A stretch of 64,000 bases of DNA. Origin: Lindgomyces ingoldianus. Its lineage: Eukaryota > Ascomycota > Dothideomycetes > Pleosporales > Lindgomycetaceae. Location of the stretch: the NCBI RefSeq assembly GCF_010093535.1, contig NW_022985168.1:992827-1056826 (forward strand), given 5' to 3'. This document shows positions 12,117 to 25,104 of the stretch, in pieces. The number at the start of each line of letters is the position of its first letter. The first letter of the stretch is position 1. Made by a program: the position numbers and the translations under genes. Below the pieces are notes generated by a model. It did not search any database and had not been told where the DNA came from. It worked only from the letters and a program-made list of their open reading frames with translations.

Positions 12117-13708
12117 TGTTATTCTGCTAATTAATTATAACCTAAAGTGCTAAACAAAGGTTACTATATAGTGCTTTATATGTAGGCTTAATTAAAAATA
12201 TTACTTATTTAAGTTTAAGTTATTCTTAGCATGCTTATATAATAGTAGTGTAAAGCAGTATCTTACTTTAAAATTATAGACTAAAAGCTTTTTATATAAA
12301 AGTAAGTTTATTAATTATAGCTTTAAAAGCTTTATATAAAGTTTTTATAAAGTTCTTTTACTTAATTTATGTAAAGCTTATTATTATTTAATTTATCTAA
12401 TACTAGTTATAATTTATGTTAGTATTAAAGTAATTACTAAGCTATTTATACAGGACCCTTTATGTCTTCCTAGGGCTAATATTATAAAGGTAGAACATGT
12501 GTGCACAGCCTTTAAGAATATTAGGGAAGATGCTTGTGTATAAGGCCTTATAAATAGTAAGGCGTTAGCAGAGCTTAATAAATACTATAGCCTTATTAGC
12601 TAGAATATTATATAGTTGCTCTATGTAGTTATTTTTTTTCTTTTATGCCTTCTAAAATTATATAACCTTCTTAGGCGTAAGGTTCTCTACTGTAATATCT
12701 TATATAGGTAGAAGTTAGTATAGATTGTATAGTAATTAAATTATATATAGTAGGTACAAGCTTTAGGGAATCTTATGTGGAGCTATAGCTACAGGAATAT
12801 GTAGCTGCCTAGTTATGCTCTTGTACAGTAAGCTATTACAAGGTAGTTGTACTAATTATAGAAAAAGTATTAGGTCTATAGGTGATTTATACAGAGACAT
12901 CCTCTATAGTGTTAGAACTAACGCTAGTAGTAATAGTTTAGTATAATAGTCTAATAAAATAGTAAAAGTGTTTTTTTTTATAAGTTTATATAGTATAACA
13001 GCTTCTGTTTTGTTTTTCTTAAAACTAATGCCTTTATTCTATAAAGTAGTAATTAGTTTTTATAGAAATAGTTAGCTAAAATTTCTAAAGTGTATAAGCT
13101 TTTACTTTATAAAGTTATTTTAAAAGTTTTTAAGTGTACATATATTTGTTTTACTTAACGCGCAGAGTTTTATAATTAAGTTAGCTGTGTATAAATTAAG
13201 CTTTTTTTTAAGTGTGTTATCTAATAGTTTAATTTTATCTACTTAATTTTTAATGTTTGTCTACTCTGCTAGAGTCTTTACTAAGATGCCTATAAAAGGT
13301 ACATATTAGTTATATATTAATATGTTATGTTAGCTAGTTATAAATAGAGCTAGTGTTGCTTATTGCTTTATAGTAGTTAATTATGTGTTGTTGCGCGCTG
13401 TCTTACTTCTTGTTGTACACTACCTCTAAACAGCCTTGTGTAAAAAGATAAAACAGACCTTCTAGAGTTAAATAAGCACTACTATTTATACAGTACCTCT
13501 AAATAGTATTATACAGACAGGTTTTCTACTCTTTATTAGGTAACTAAACAGAGATTTATAGCTACTTACATGTAAATTAGACTCTATCTTTACTCTTACT
13601 AATTTATAGTTAAATTAGTAAGAGAAAGGATTCCTCTTATACATAATTTTTTAAATAGAAAAGTACAAGAAGAGCTTCCTGTCTTATAGCATTTAAACTA
13701 CTAATTAG
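12117..13708 (-). pseudogene. Copia C2 5' internal remnant (gag side)
   Basis: It lies between the C1-a insertion and the right (5') LTR of C2. It shares blocks with the C1 internal region: 12380-12440 resembles 28905-28960, itself an inverted match to 46735-46830. The sequence next to the LTR (CTAATTAG, 13701-13708) resembles the one that follows C1 LTRs and may contain the primer-binding site. No reading frame survives. Confidence 0.5.
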
Positions 13709-13927
13709 TGTTAAATAGACTCTATGCTAGCTATGCAAAGCAAAGAGGTTTGCATAGNNNNNNNNNNGGGGGGGGGGGGGGGAGGGGGTTGCAGGTAACT
13801 AGTGTTGATTCTTGTTTTTCTAAGTCTGTGCGAAGGAAAGGGTATTTATCTGTCTGTGCGTACAACTGTTACACAAGACTATGTCACGTGACGCCCAACC
13901 GCGTATCTAAATACTGCTATTTGGACA
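13709..13927 (-). repeat. Copia C2 5' LTR, contains assembly gap
   Basis: It starts TGTTAAATAGAC and ends CTATTTGGACA, matching 4662-4870. The centre contains 10 Ns (13758-13767) and a G-run interrupted by one A (13768-13788), corresponding to the G-run at 4725-4731. The gap and homopolymer explain the length difference. Confidence 0.85.
13758..13767. other. Assembly gap (10 N)
   Basis: Ten Ns at the edge of a long poly-G tract inside the C2 LTR. This is probably a sequencing or assembly failure at the homopolymer. Confidence 0.99.
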
Positions 13928-14734
13928 TTGTATATATTATTATTTTAGATGCTATACTTAGCTTTAATATTTTTTATAAGGTTAAACTAGCTTTAAATTA
14001 TTATAAAATTATTATAAAAAGCTTTTTTATAGTTATAGTTATACTTAAACTTTACCTTAAGCTTTAGGTAACACTTAATAAACATATTAGCCTAGTTTAT
14101 GCTAACATAGCTTATATTATGCTTAGTGTGTAAAAAATTAGCTATATTAGCTATAGCTACTAGCTAAGAGGGAAATCTTTACATATTTAGCTTAAGTATG
14201 TGCTAAATAATTACCTACTTTTTATTATTATTTAGCTTTTATAAGTTAGCTATATAATTAGCTTAGAAAGGTTATTTAGTATGTTAGTTACTTATTATTT
14301 TTTAAAAGACTTTATAAATAGCTGTAGCATGTTACTTAAAAAGTGTTATGTTTTATTTAAAAGCCTAAAGTGTAAGCTACATCTAATGTTCTTTTAACAT
14401 GTCTAAGTAGTGTTATTAGAAATGCATTAGTGTAAGAAAAGTAGTGTAGTAAAGTCTTAGCAAAAGTAAGCAACTTAGGTGTGTAAGCAACTTGCCTGTA
14501 AAGTACGTTAGTTATTTATTATTTTTTTTAAAGAACTTTATACATAGCTATAGTATGTTTCTTTAAGAGTTTTATGTTTTATTTAAAAACTTAAAGTGTA
14601 AGCTATATTTAACATTCTTTTAGCATATCTAAGTAGTGTTGTTAGAAATGTATTAGTGTAAGAAAAGTAGTTTAGTAGAGTTTTAGTAAAAGTAAGTAAC
14701 TTAGGTGTGTAAGCAACTTGCTTATAAAGTACGT

Positions 14735-15240
14735 TATGTCTTTTTTTATAATTACATTAAGCTTTTAGTAGTTAACACAGAACTGCTACCTTTTTTTAGC
14801 TTCTTAGTAAACAGCACTAGAGACGCATAGCTAGCGCTGCTATGTGTAATAAAACTATATTATAAGTAATTATTAAAGTAAGTTTTAACTATCTTAAGTT
14901 ACTTTAGCAACATACTATATAGTAAGCTACTTAATAGTGTGTTCTTTACTATAAGCTAAATATTATAGTTAACTTTTTTATAGTAAAGTAAAAGCTTATT
15001 AAAGTTATTTTTTTAAAAGAAAGTAGGCTAGTGTAGCTTCTACATATAATAGTGCTAGAAGCTTTTGTTAAATTAACTAGTAAAGCTTCTTCTCTAAGTT
15101 AAGCTAGATTATTTTTTTAATAATCTTAAATAAGCTTCTTTACTTTATACATACTTATATAACTAATAATAACTTTCTTTTATTAAGCATGTAATCTAAA
15201 GCTAGTAAGACTTATTACATTAATGTTTAAACTAATATTA
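14735..15240 (-). pseudogene. Gypsy pol upstream of RT, minus strand
   Basis: On the minus strand it follows 21955-22250 of the Gypsy at 18802 (the region between protease and RT). It shares the stretch around GTGTTAACTATAATATTAAGC in RIPed form and the TTTACTAAGAAGCTAAAAAAAGG block. It continues the RT remnant at 1797-2592 once the foldback insertion is removed. It ends near 15240, where Copia C1-c sequence begins. Confidence 0.6.
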
Positions 15241-16098
15241 AAAAAAAGTGTCTTTATTTTTATATAATAAAGACAGTAGTTCTATCTTTATATATAATAA
15301 CATTTAAAATATTGTTAAAGTATGCTTTAAGTTAGTTAGCATTTGCTAGTAATAGTAGAAATAGTGTTAGAGTTTCTAGAATATAGTATGTAACTAGACT
15401 AATTAAGTTTTAGATTTATATAGTACTAATTAATTTTTTTAGTGTCTAGCCTTTAAAGCTAATATTTGTTTAGCTAGGTGTCTAATTAATTTTTATATAT
15501 AAGTTCTTTTACATATACGCCTTAAGTTAGAACTTACTAATAGTAAAAATCTTTACTACGCCTATATTTTATAGTTTACCTTAGTATACTATATAGTATT
15601 AGTTATTAAGGATAAACTGCTTAGCATACTTCTTAGGTTTAATGCTATAGATGTTCTCTTCTGTTGCATAGTATAAGTAGGCAGCAGAGGTAAGGTAGTT
15701 AATAGCTTTCTTAGCATTCTTACTTTTCTATTTTATTTTCTTTATATTATATAAATTATTCTTTTTCTTAAAGTCACTTTTAAAGTTTTAGATATACAAA
15801 GTAATAGCTTTATATAATAAAGTCTTATTATAAAAATCTTTATAACTATAAGGTAACATACTAGTTCTTTACTTATGTATAGTTATTATAAAGGTAGTTT
15901 AATAACTAACATTTTTCTTTATAGTAAACAAAGCACTTCTTTATCTACATGCAGTTATCTCTAGATTGTAGCCTAAACCTAGATAAAAATCTTCTACATT
16001 ATCCTCTTTTACACAGAGAAAAGCTTCCCTTTTATTATATAGAGTTATATTAATAGTTTATATAGTACACATTAAGCAGTTTCTAGAGGTATTAGTTT
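15240..16098 (-). pseudogene. Copia C1-c protease/integrase-side remnant
   Basis: Inverted match to about 47040-47960 of C1-b, including the blocks around 15600 (AGGATAAACTGCTTAGCAT) and 15950. It is RIP-degraded with no open frame and ends at the Gypsy B1 insertion (TSD ACCTT at 16099-16103). Confidence 0.65.
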
Positions 16099-16103
16099 AC
16101 CTT

Positions 16104-16421
16104 TGTCACGGTATCCTCCCCAGATCCTAGACATAACTGTATTAGACGCGTACTAGAGTATTATTAGTGCATGTCTAACATAAACACAACACAACATAGA
16201 CATAAACTTAAGCATAAACTGCCTTAACACTAACTAAACCTAGAACAGGCTTAATTTATACCTAAAGCGCTTAGACTTCTAAGCTAAGTATTTAATTACT
16301 AATTTTTTTCTAAACTTTTTTATTTCTTACATAACATCTTGTACTTACTATAATACCTTACGTAGTAATTAAACTAGACCTCTATAAAGCTCTATAACTT
16401 TACTTATGCATAATTATAACA
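16104..16421 (+). repeat. Gypsy B1 5' LTR
   Basis: It starts TGTCACGGTATCC (unmutated outer edge) and ends CATAATTATAACA (mutated inner edge; the 3' LTR has CACAATCGTGACA). Confidence 0.95.
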
Positions 16422-18796
16422 TTATGTTGTGTTAAAACTCTAGCTAAGAATAGCCTCTAAATCTAATCTAATAAGCTTAGTACTTGCATAACTTTAAGCT
16501 ATTAAAGCAAGCTAAAAAGCTTTTTAAAAAGCACTTACTTTATAAAAAAGCTGCTACATTATAAGCTTTAAAGCTTTTTAAAAAGACTTTAAAAAATAGC
16601 TTTATATTATTAAGTAGTCTATTTCTGCCTTAACTTCTATTATAGTAGTAGGAACTAAGAACTTACTAGCCTTAAAGCTTACCTAGAAGTCTAGAGATAG
16701 CTTAACTTTTTTTTACCTAACACTACCTATAACTTGTAACCTTTTTAACTTAGTAATAAAATCTAACTAACTCTCTAATCCCCTACTATTTAATAGAAAA
16801 TAGAAAGACTTACCTTTCTTTTTACACAAGCTCTAATATAAACTTAAAGGAAATATAAACTAATTCCCCTCTAAACACTTCTAGTTACTATACACTTACT
16901 TTTAACTTAACTATAACATAACAGCCTTAATTAACTTACTAATAAATAAAAATATTATTAACTTAGATTAATTTATAGTGTTTTTATAAGTAACTTATAA
17001 AGACTTAAATAAAAAGTTAACAGCCCTAAGTTACTTAAACACTCTATAATAAAAAAAAAAAGCTTTACTTTACACTTTACTAAGTTCTGCTAACTTACAT
17101 TTAATATAGGCCTAAATAAGATAGGTCTAATTATAGCCTTATATAACTCCCTCTTAACTAAACTGCAACGCGCTATAGTAAAAGAACCCCTTCTAAACAA
17201 CCTTAACGCGTATGCAAACTTAATTGCTACCTATAATAATAACATAAAGTTTCTCTTTATACAAGCCCTAATACACCCCTAAACTAGCGCAGTTACAAAT
17301 AAGGACTTTACTATAATAAAAATTAATTTAAATTATGCTTTAGTTAGTTCTAGAAAGTGTAAAAATTATAAAAAAAAAAGTTAATACTTTAAGTGTAGTA
17401 AGTATAGTTATATTTTCTAAAACTACTTTATTCTTTTTTTTTAAGTCTACATAAGTAGCGCTGCTAGCACTTATTAAAAATCTTTACTATTTTAATCTTA
17501 TTTTTATAAGAGCTCTAACTTATATTTAAGCTCTAATTTCTCTTACCACTCTTAACATAGCTGCAGCTATAGCAGTAGAAGCCTATAAAAAGGCTTATCC
17601 TAGGGCTAAGTTGCCCTCTAAGACTAATTTAACACTAGATCTCTGCTAACTTATAGGCTAAGTCTCTTACTAATAACTAGAAGTACTAAGTTAATATTTT
17701 TATATATTTATAATAAGAAACTATATTAGCCTTAATATAAGCTCTTATTAACTTAGGAGTAAACAGCATAGGTTATATTAATAGAGAACTAGCGCGTAAA
17801 CTAAATCTCTAATTAACACTACTTACCTAAATAATTTACTTAACTAGATTTAATAGAAAACAACTTAAAAAAGGTTTTATCTTTTATACTATAACTGTTA
17901 TAATTACCTACTAACACTATAAAAAGTAGATTAAGCTTTATATAATAAACATAAAATGTTATAACCTAATCTTAGAATAACTATAGCTGTATTACCACAA
18001 GGTTGCTTTTAATTACTAAAAGTAAGTCCTAAACTTTAACTTTTTCTAATGCTAAGACATATGCTTATGCTTACACCTAAACAACACCTAAGTAGCACTT
18101 AATATAGAAGGTTTCTAGACCTACTTTTTAATAACCTAAAAAAGAACTACTTAAGTAAGGCTAATAAGCTAGGCCTTTTACTAAAATAGGCTATGTAAAA
18201 TAATTTAATAACTACTTAAACCTAAAGAAAAGAAAGCTTTTAAAGAATCTTTACTTACCTAATTTAAACATAAACTAGGACTTAAACAGCAGATAGACAT
18301 CTGCTATATAAGACCTGCCCTATTTATAACTCTAGCTTAATAACTAAATTACAAAATCTACGCAGTTATAATTTCTAATATAGACTAAGCTCTAGCTCCC
18401 TAAAAACACACTAACTTAAGAATAATAGTTCCTTAAGACTACTATAACCTGTTGCATGTTTTTTTCTAAGACAAGTTTAATAAGCTTTTAATATAATGTT
18501 TATATAATTACTAGATAACTCTTAAGCTTAGTAAATAACTTAGTTATAGGCTACTATATAAAATGTTACTAAACAAATTAAAAGTGCTTTAAAAATACCT
18601 TAATAAAAACTTAGAAAAAGGGTTTATTTAAGCTAGCTTCTTACTAGTAGTGTTATCTATACTATTTATAAAGAAACTTAGAGGTAGGCTTTAATTCTAT
18701 GTTAACTACTAAGAACTAAACACTATTACTATTAAAAACTAATACTTAATTCCCCTTTTACAGGAAACCCTAAGCTAACTAAGTAAAGCAAAGTAT
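16422..18796 (+). pseudogene. Gypsy B1 gag, protease and RT start
   Basis: A gag region is followed at 17385-17426 by a ruined CCHC zinc knuckle. The frame reads Y-F-K-C-S-K-Y-S-Y-I-F-stop-N-Y where C-F-K-C-G-K-x-G-H-I-x-x-N-C is expected: Cys-to-Tyr twice and His-to-Tyr, all G:C to A:T. Around 17745-17790 an LINLGVNSIGYINREL run fits a retroviral-type protease with its catalytic Asp changed to Asn. From about 18590 the frame reads like the RT N-terminus (YLNKNLEKGFI, then KKLRGRL). Gypsy A1 interrupts it just after the KAKYF motif. Confidence 0.82.
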
Positions 18797-18801
18797 TTTA
18801 T

Positions 18802-19076
18802 TGTGACAGTCCTACGCAGAGAGCTCTGTCGCGCGTCACATGACGAGCTGCCTGTGCAGCTAATTAGGATATAGGGGGTGCAACTAGCGCAACGCTATTA
18901 GTTTGCTTAGCGCTAGTGTCCTTGCTAGCGCCTTAGCGCTGCAAGCACTTCTTCTGCAGAGCTGCTCTTAAAGCTCCCTTTCTTCTCTCTATCTTAGTGT
19001 AGCTAAAATAGAGCTAACTTACTCTGCCTTACTTCTTTAGCTCTATATAGTAGTAGAGACAGTGCTTATTATTATA
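18802..19076 (+). repeat. Gypsy A1 5' LTR
   Basis: It starts TGTGACAGTCC and ends TTATTATTATA. It retains CpG-rich segments such as GTCGCGCGTCACATGACG. The outer edge is less mutated than the inner edge. Confidence 0.95.
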
Positions 19077-21050
19077 TTACACTAAGATTATCTTATTTAG
19101 CTAAAGAATAGCAATATAATATCTAAGTTTACTATGCAGTTAGCTTTAAAAGCTTAATCTGCTAACTAACTCTTACTTAAACAGATCTGCTAGTATAACT
19201 AAGCTAAGCCTTAGTTTGTTAATAATAGCTATCTGCCTTAAAGCCCTAGTTAAGCTAGGCAACTATAAAAGTAACACTAAGTAATAATTAAATTATTACA
19301 CCTTATTAAAGAGCTTTAAGCTAGAAGCGCTGCTGCTCTAGTTTAAATTAACTGTAGGGGGGGGCCTACTGTACTAACTACCACCGCAACAACGCGAAGA
19401 GAGCCGCAGGCTCTGTACAAACCTATGTACAAACCCACCACTAATTAACTATTAGCCCCACTGTTACTAGACCTAGGGCTCACACTACACTATACCTCTG
19501 CAGACTGCTAGACCCTAGAGTAGAGGGAAGAAGCTAAGAGCACTAAAATAAAAAAGCTGTTAAGAATTAAAATATATGTTAATCCTACTGCCTAGCCTAC
19601 TAGCAACGCCTATACGCCTAAACTAAGAACGCTGCTATGCTAGGCCTAGTTCTATGCTAACAATGTGTTTAAGAAGAACTACGCTATTAAGACTGCGCAC
19701 GCGCGCGCTTAGTAGGCTAAGAAAGCACTATTATTCTAGACAAAGGCTATTACCTAGAGTACTACTAATTATAATTTAATTAGCCTTTGCCTAGACCTAC
19801 TAAACCTTATAGCTGCAGATTACACAGTTATAGTAAATAAGCTACTATAGTAGTTATTAAAAGTGTAAGCTTATTAAAACTACACTAATACTCTTACTAA
19901 AGTAGTTAACATAGCAGAAGCTAAGTAAGTAAAGGTTAGTAAAAAGCTATAAAAGCTTTAAAGCTTACTAAATAAAACTCTTAAATACTTAGCTAATTAT
20001 AAAAATAAAGTTAAAAGACTTAAAGCTGCTACTATACTAGCGTGTAATTAATTATTTCTCTTAGATAAAGCTTATTAAGCGCTAAGAGGCACACTTGCAC
20101 TAACTATACTAAAAAAGCAACTATAATTTAACCTAGCTACACTAAAAACACTTAACCTTTTTTATATTAGTACTATAAGCTAAGAAGCTAGGCTAAAACT
20201 ATTAGCTAAAGCAGAGAATCTGCCTAGGTTTATAAGTAAAGATAATGTTAAATTTAATTACTAAAAAAACCTTTTAATAAGTAAGCTACTTTATAACACA
20301 GACTACTTTATACCTATAAATAGTAACCTTATAAAGAAAGAAGACACTTAAGTACACTATACTAAAAGTAAAGTAAGTAGTTAAGTGCTAAGTTAACTAG
20401 TTCTTTACTTTAAAGCCTAAAAGTAGTAAAGTAAGCTAGTAATAACTAAAAATATTATAAGCTTTTTAGAAAAAAGCTTTAAAAATACTAACTAGTAAAT
20501 AAAAGCTAAAACTAAGCTTTATTAGCTTAAGATAAAGCTATCTTAAAATTTTAAAGACTTTAAGGCCTAGTTTACATTCTTTATAAATAAAGCTAAGCTG
20601 CTGCTTAAGTAGTAAAAAGATAAGATTTATAACACTTTATTAAGTTAGCTTTAAGTATATATAAAAACTTACTATAATAACTTAATAGTTAGCTTCTTTA
20701 ATTACATAAAGTAAGCCTACTAGATATTCTTCTTACTGCAAAGGTCTACTACAGAGTTAAGCGCACAACATGTGCAGAGAGGTAAAGAGAAGCTTACGTG
20801 TTAGAATGTTCTTTAACCTACTGCTGCTACTACTGCCTTAATAACTCTAGCAACACCTTAAGCGCAGGTAGCTTTAATAAAGGATGCTATAACTTACTAC
20901 TTATGCTATTAGCTAGAACATATAAGTTATAACTGCTCTTACGCCTGCGCTAAGAGTAAGGCTATAAAAGCAGCGCAGGAGCTAGACGCTGTAAGCTTTA
21001 GCAAGAACAGTAAATTAGAAGAAGACTTACTCTAAAAAAAGTCTTCTCCC
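19077..21050 (+). pseudogene. Gypsy A1 gag with CCHC zinc knuckle
   Basis: The gag region of the capsid-like precursor. The best landmark is at 20895-20936, where the frame reads Y-Y-L-C-Y-stop-L-E-H-I-S-Y-N-C. This is a C-x2-C-x4-H-x4-C knuckle with its first Cys changed to Tyr and one internal stop. The sequence before it is AT-rich with many stops and low similarity to anything I can name, as is usual for gag. Confidence 0.75.
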
Positions 21051-24000
21051 TAGAGTTAATAAATAAAGCGCTAGTGTAGGAGCTGTGTAAGCTACTATTT
21101 AGTAGTAAGCTTTTTATGCTGCTTTACTATGTCTTTGCTAAAGGGATTACTATACGCTTAAATAGTCTTATTAACACAGGGGCTAGCAGCTATAATCTAA
21201 TCTACTTATAACACCTGCAGACAATCTAGAAGCACCTAAAGCCTAAGATGCTTAGCATTAAGTCTATTTTTATTACAAGATATAATAATTAACTAAATAA
21301 ATAAGTAGATAAGTACTTTTATATAAATTTAGTAATTAATAGCTACTAGCTGTCTACACTTTTTATTTTTTATAACATAGGCTGTTATAACTTAATTATA
21401 GGCTATAAAGTCTTTAAAAAGGCTAGTGTTTAGATTAACTATAAGAAATAATTAATTTAGTAGCTAGATAATAATTAAACGCAGAACTATAAGCGCAATA
21501 TTATTATCCTTACATATAGTGCGTTTTTATAGATTAACTAATTTTATTAAGTAAACACTAACTAATAAAATAAGTTTATAAAGATATTAAAAATTAATTA
21601 ATACTAACTTTAATTAACTTAAAAGCATAATTAGTAGCAGAACTTAAGAAAGATAAAAAAGTAACTTAATTCTTAACTAATACTCTTTAGTGCTAATTAA
21701 GTGCGCTAACATTAACTAGCTATATCTAGAAAAGCACTTGCTAAGGTAGGGCTAGAGGTAAACATAATTAACACTGCTGCGTTTATACTACACGTAAGGC
21801 GCAGAGACATTATAATTAGACATATTAGTGTCTATAAAGTTAATTAACTAATTAAAGACTGCTAAGCACTTATAATAGTTAATTCTAAGGATAAGCTTTA
21901 ATAGCTAATGCTTAAGAAGTTACTATCTTCTATGTATGCTAGAGCTACACTAGCTTACTTTTTAAAAAGAGACTTAGACAAACTGTTGCTACACTAACCT
22001 AGTGTTAACTATAATATTAAGCTAACAGTAGAGAACACCCTATTAAGCAGCCTACTATACAGCATGTCTCTAGAGCAGCTTAGGCTAGTTAAGGACTATC
22101 TAGACAACTACCTGCAACACAGATTTATTACGCATAGCAACGCTAGCTACACTTCTCTAGTCTTGTTTACTAAAAAGCTAAAAAAAAGGGTAGAGGTTCT
22201 ACGTAGACTATTATAAGCTTAACATAATTATAAAAAAAAACACTTACTTAATACCTTTAATCTAAAAGACACTTATATAGCTAGCTATAGCTAAAGTCTT
22301 TACTAAGCTTAACATATAACAGGCGTTCTATTACATCTAGCTTACTAAAGAGGTTAAAGACCTAACTACCTTCTAAATATGCTATAGTAACTATAAGTAT
22401 TATATGCTGCTTTTTAAACTCTATAACAGCTTTATAACTTTTTAGTAATATATTAATTAGGTTTTACACAGCTTACTTAATAACTTTTATATAGCCTACT
22501 TTAATAACATCTTAATCTACTTAGACAACTTTTTGCAGCATAAGGTATATATTACTAAGGTCTTATGTTATCTATAAGACGCTAGCCTATAGATTAACTT
22601 TAAAATAAGTAAATTTATAGTTACTAAAATAAAATTTCTAAGTTTTATTATTAGCATAAATAGAATTTGTAAGGACCCTGCTAAAGTAGCTGCTGTCTAA
22701 GACTAGCTTATACTAACTTTAATTAAGAGCCTACAGTTGTTCCTAGAGTTCTGCAACTTCTACTGCGCCTTCCTTAAAAACTATAGTTACATTATATAGC
22801 TACTTATAAAGCTGCTTAAGTGTAGCGCCTAGCATCTTTTAAAAGAGCATAAGTTAGCTGTGTTTAAGCGCGCTAAGAACTTTATACTATTAAATAACAT
22901 CCTTACACACTACTTACTAGATTATAAGATATGTATAAAGACTAATATAAGCAACAGAGTTATTACAGGAGTACTATTACAGCTGCAGGATAATAGCATC
23001 TAGCGCCCTATAGCGTTCTACTCTAAGACTATAAGCCTGCTGCAGATAAACTATAATATATATAATAAAAAAATGCTTACAGTTATTTAAAGCTTATAAA
23101 AGTAGTTAGTATAGCTAATAAGCCTATAATAAAATAAGCTATTTATAGTAATTACTAACTACTAAGCTTTTAAGTACTTTGCTATTAAGCGTAAGCTTAC
23201 CCCTTACTAGATGTAATAAGCTATGCTAATAGCAGACTTTAACCTTACACTAACCTACTACCTAGGCACTGCTAACATTGTTGTAGACACACTATTAAGA
23301 AAGTAAAAGAAGCTTAAGATATAAAAAAAAAAATAAAGCTACTTATATACACTCTTTTTTAAGCTAAAAGTAGATTAGTGTTAGTTTTATTACTTAATTA
23401 TACGCTACTTTGCAGAGCACCTCTTTACTAAATAAAAAGCTTATAAAGCTGCTGCTAATAAATTAACTATATAAGCTTATTAATTAAATTTTAAATACTA
23501 ATTAGAATTATAAAAGCTTATAATACTACTATAATAAAGCATAGAATTTTAGCTTATAATAGAAGCTTAACGCTAAGGGCTTACTACTAAAGAAAAAAAA
23601 GCTTATAGTTCTAGCTATCTAGTTTCTAAAGACCTACTTTATCTACACTATTTACGCAACATAACTTACTGCACATTCTAGAACTAGGAAAATAACTAAG
23701 CTGCTGCGCAAGTAGTACTACTAGCTAAGCATAAGCTAAAATATTAAAACCTATATTAGCGCCTATAAGGCCTGTTAGTAGAGCTATATTTTTTAAGATA
23801 AGACCTTAGGGCTTTTTAAGCTACTACTAATACTTAAGTAAGTATAGTAGGATATTTTTATAAATTTTAAGTTATTCCTACCTAATTAAGCTAGCTATAA
23901 TAACATGTTTATTATAGTAGACTGTTTAAGCAAGCGCTGCTTCTTACTGCTATGCTATAAGACTATTACTGCTATAAAGGCTGCAGACCTATACTATTAC

Positions 24001-25104
24001 TATATCTAGCGTGTCTATAGACCCTTTTAATTAATTATCTTTAACTATAAACTATAGTTTACCTTTGTATTTATAAATAAGCTTTACTACTTTACTAGTA
24101 TTAAATAAAAGCTTTTTACGCCTTACTATCTTTAAACTAATAGTAATATAGAGGTGCTAAATTAGTATATTAACTAGTAACTATGTCTATTTATTAATTA
24201 CTTCTAGGACAACTAGTTAGACCTGCTGCTCTGCATAGACTAAGCTTAAGCATCTTTACTACATAAAATAATAAGGTTATTACTATTTAAAATTAAGTTT
24301 AGCTATTATCTAACACACTACTAGAACTAAGAGGCATGTATAAGACACTTACTAACTGCGCTAGAGTAGATTTTATGTAAGAAGGCTTAAAGCTATGCTA
24401 AGCTCTACTATAACACTATACAACAAGTAATTAAGATTATAAAAAAGAGCATTACTTAAGCCTAAAAGTAGTAAGCAGCTTAAGTAAATAAAAAGTAGCG
24501 TAAGCCTAACTTTATAGTAGGTAATAAGGTATATGTAACTCTTAAGGGCTTTACTATAAAGCGCCCTAGCTAAAAGCTTAACTAGTAGATGTATAGGCCC
24601 TATCTAATTATAGGTATAAGAGGTTATTTATACTAGCTTAAGCTCCCTTTATACATAAAAATACATAACATCTTCTATGTAGACTGCCTACAGTAGGCAG
24701 CACCTACAACGCTGCTAGGTTAGGTTAAGCCCCTAAAAGAGCTAATTAAGGTTAATAGTTACTCTAAGTAGTAGGTTTAGAACATCCTAGATAGTTACGT
24801 CTACTGCAGGCGTCTCTAATACTAAGCCTTATAGGTAGGCTATAATCCTAACTCTACCTAGTATAATGCTAATAGATTCCTTAGAGCTCTACATAAAGTA
24901 AGAGACTTCTACTAAGCATATCCTACTAAGCCTAGTCTGCCAGCGCGACTAGACGCCTAGTTGCAAGTGTATAAAAAAAGTAAAAATATAGAACTTATAA
25001 AAGTTAATAATTAACCTACGCTAGAGTCTTAACTAGTTTAAAGACTAATGTAAAGGCACTAAACTACCTAGTCTTAGAGACAAGACTGCCTTAGAAGGGG
25101 GTGA
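21051..25104 (+). pseudogene. Gypsy A1 pol: protease, RT, RNase H, integrase
   Basis: The protease active site at 21170-21190 reads I-N-T-G-A-S-S, with D of DTGAS changed to N. The RT catalytic box at 22497-22520 reads YFNNILIY where YFDDILIY is expected, so both metal-binding Asp are Asn. RNase H is seen near 22960-23100 (GVLLQLQDN, then AFYSKTIS). The integrase core lies near 23890-24020 (IIVDCLSKRCFLL), and a C-terminal integrase tail reaches about 24680. Stops are mostly TAG/TAA at Gln positions. The protein cannot be functional. Confidence 0.88.

Larger units (their letters stand above)
4662..13927 (-). mobile_element. Ty1/Copia retrotransposon C2 with nested insertions
   Basis: LTRs lie at 4662-4870 and 13709-13927 with a perfect 5-bp TSD, TTGTA, at 4657-4661 and 13928-13932. 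The insertion interrupts the pogo transposase of P-1. Excluding the nested solo LTR and Copia C1-a, the element is about 5.26 kb. On the minus strand the region next to the left LTR (about 4990-5110) reads like the Copia RNase H tail (KKREIIEIRWINxKDNLA). RT and gag/integrase-like remnants follow rightward. All frames are destroyed by RIP-type stops. Confidence 0.85.
3371..14508 (-). mobile_element. Full-length pogo/Fot1-like element P-1 (split by Copia C2)
   Basis: The ends read ACGTAC...GTACGT with TA on each side (3369-3370 and 14509-14510). Removing the nested Copia and its 5-bp TSD leaves 1867 bp, a typical Fot1-type length. The minus strand encodes a degraded transposase. From 14508 downward it has the CENP-B-like HTH region, an NWPSxF-like stretch, and then the region of the first catalytic Asp (YNFDETGF type) at the split. 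Core and C-terminus follow at 4661-3371. Many stops are present. It was inserted into the foldback element. Confidence 0.82.
2593..14734 (-). mobile_element. Foldback pogo derivative FB-1, with nested insertions
   Basis: The terminus ACGTACTTCACAGG starts at 2593 and its inverse ends at 14734, flanked by TA on both sides (2591-2592 and 14735-14736). Without the nested element it is about 1.0 kb. The left arm copies the 5' part of the P-type transposase. A loop of about 180 bp (about 3055-3215) follows, then the same sequence returns inverted. The structure is the same as at 29740-30839, in the opposite orientation. About 100 bp of the right arm is missing beside the nested P element. Confidence 0.72.
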
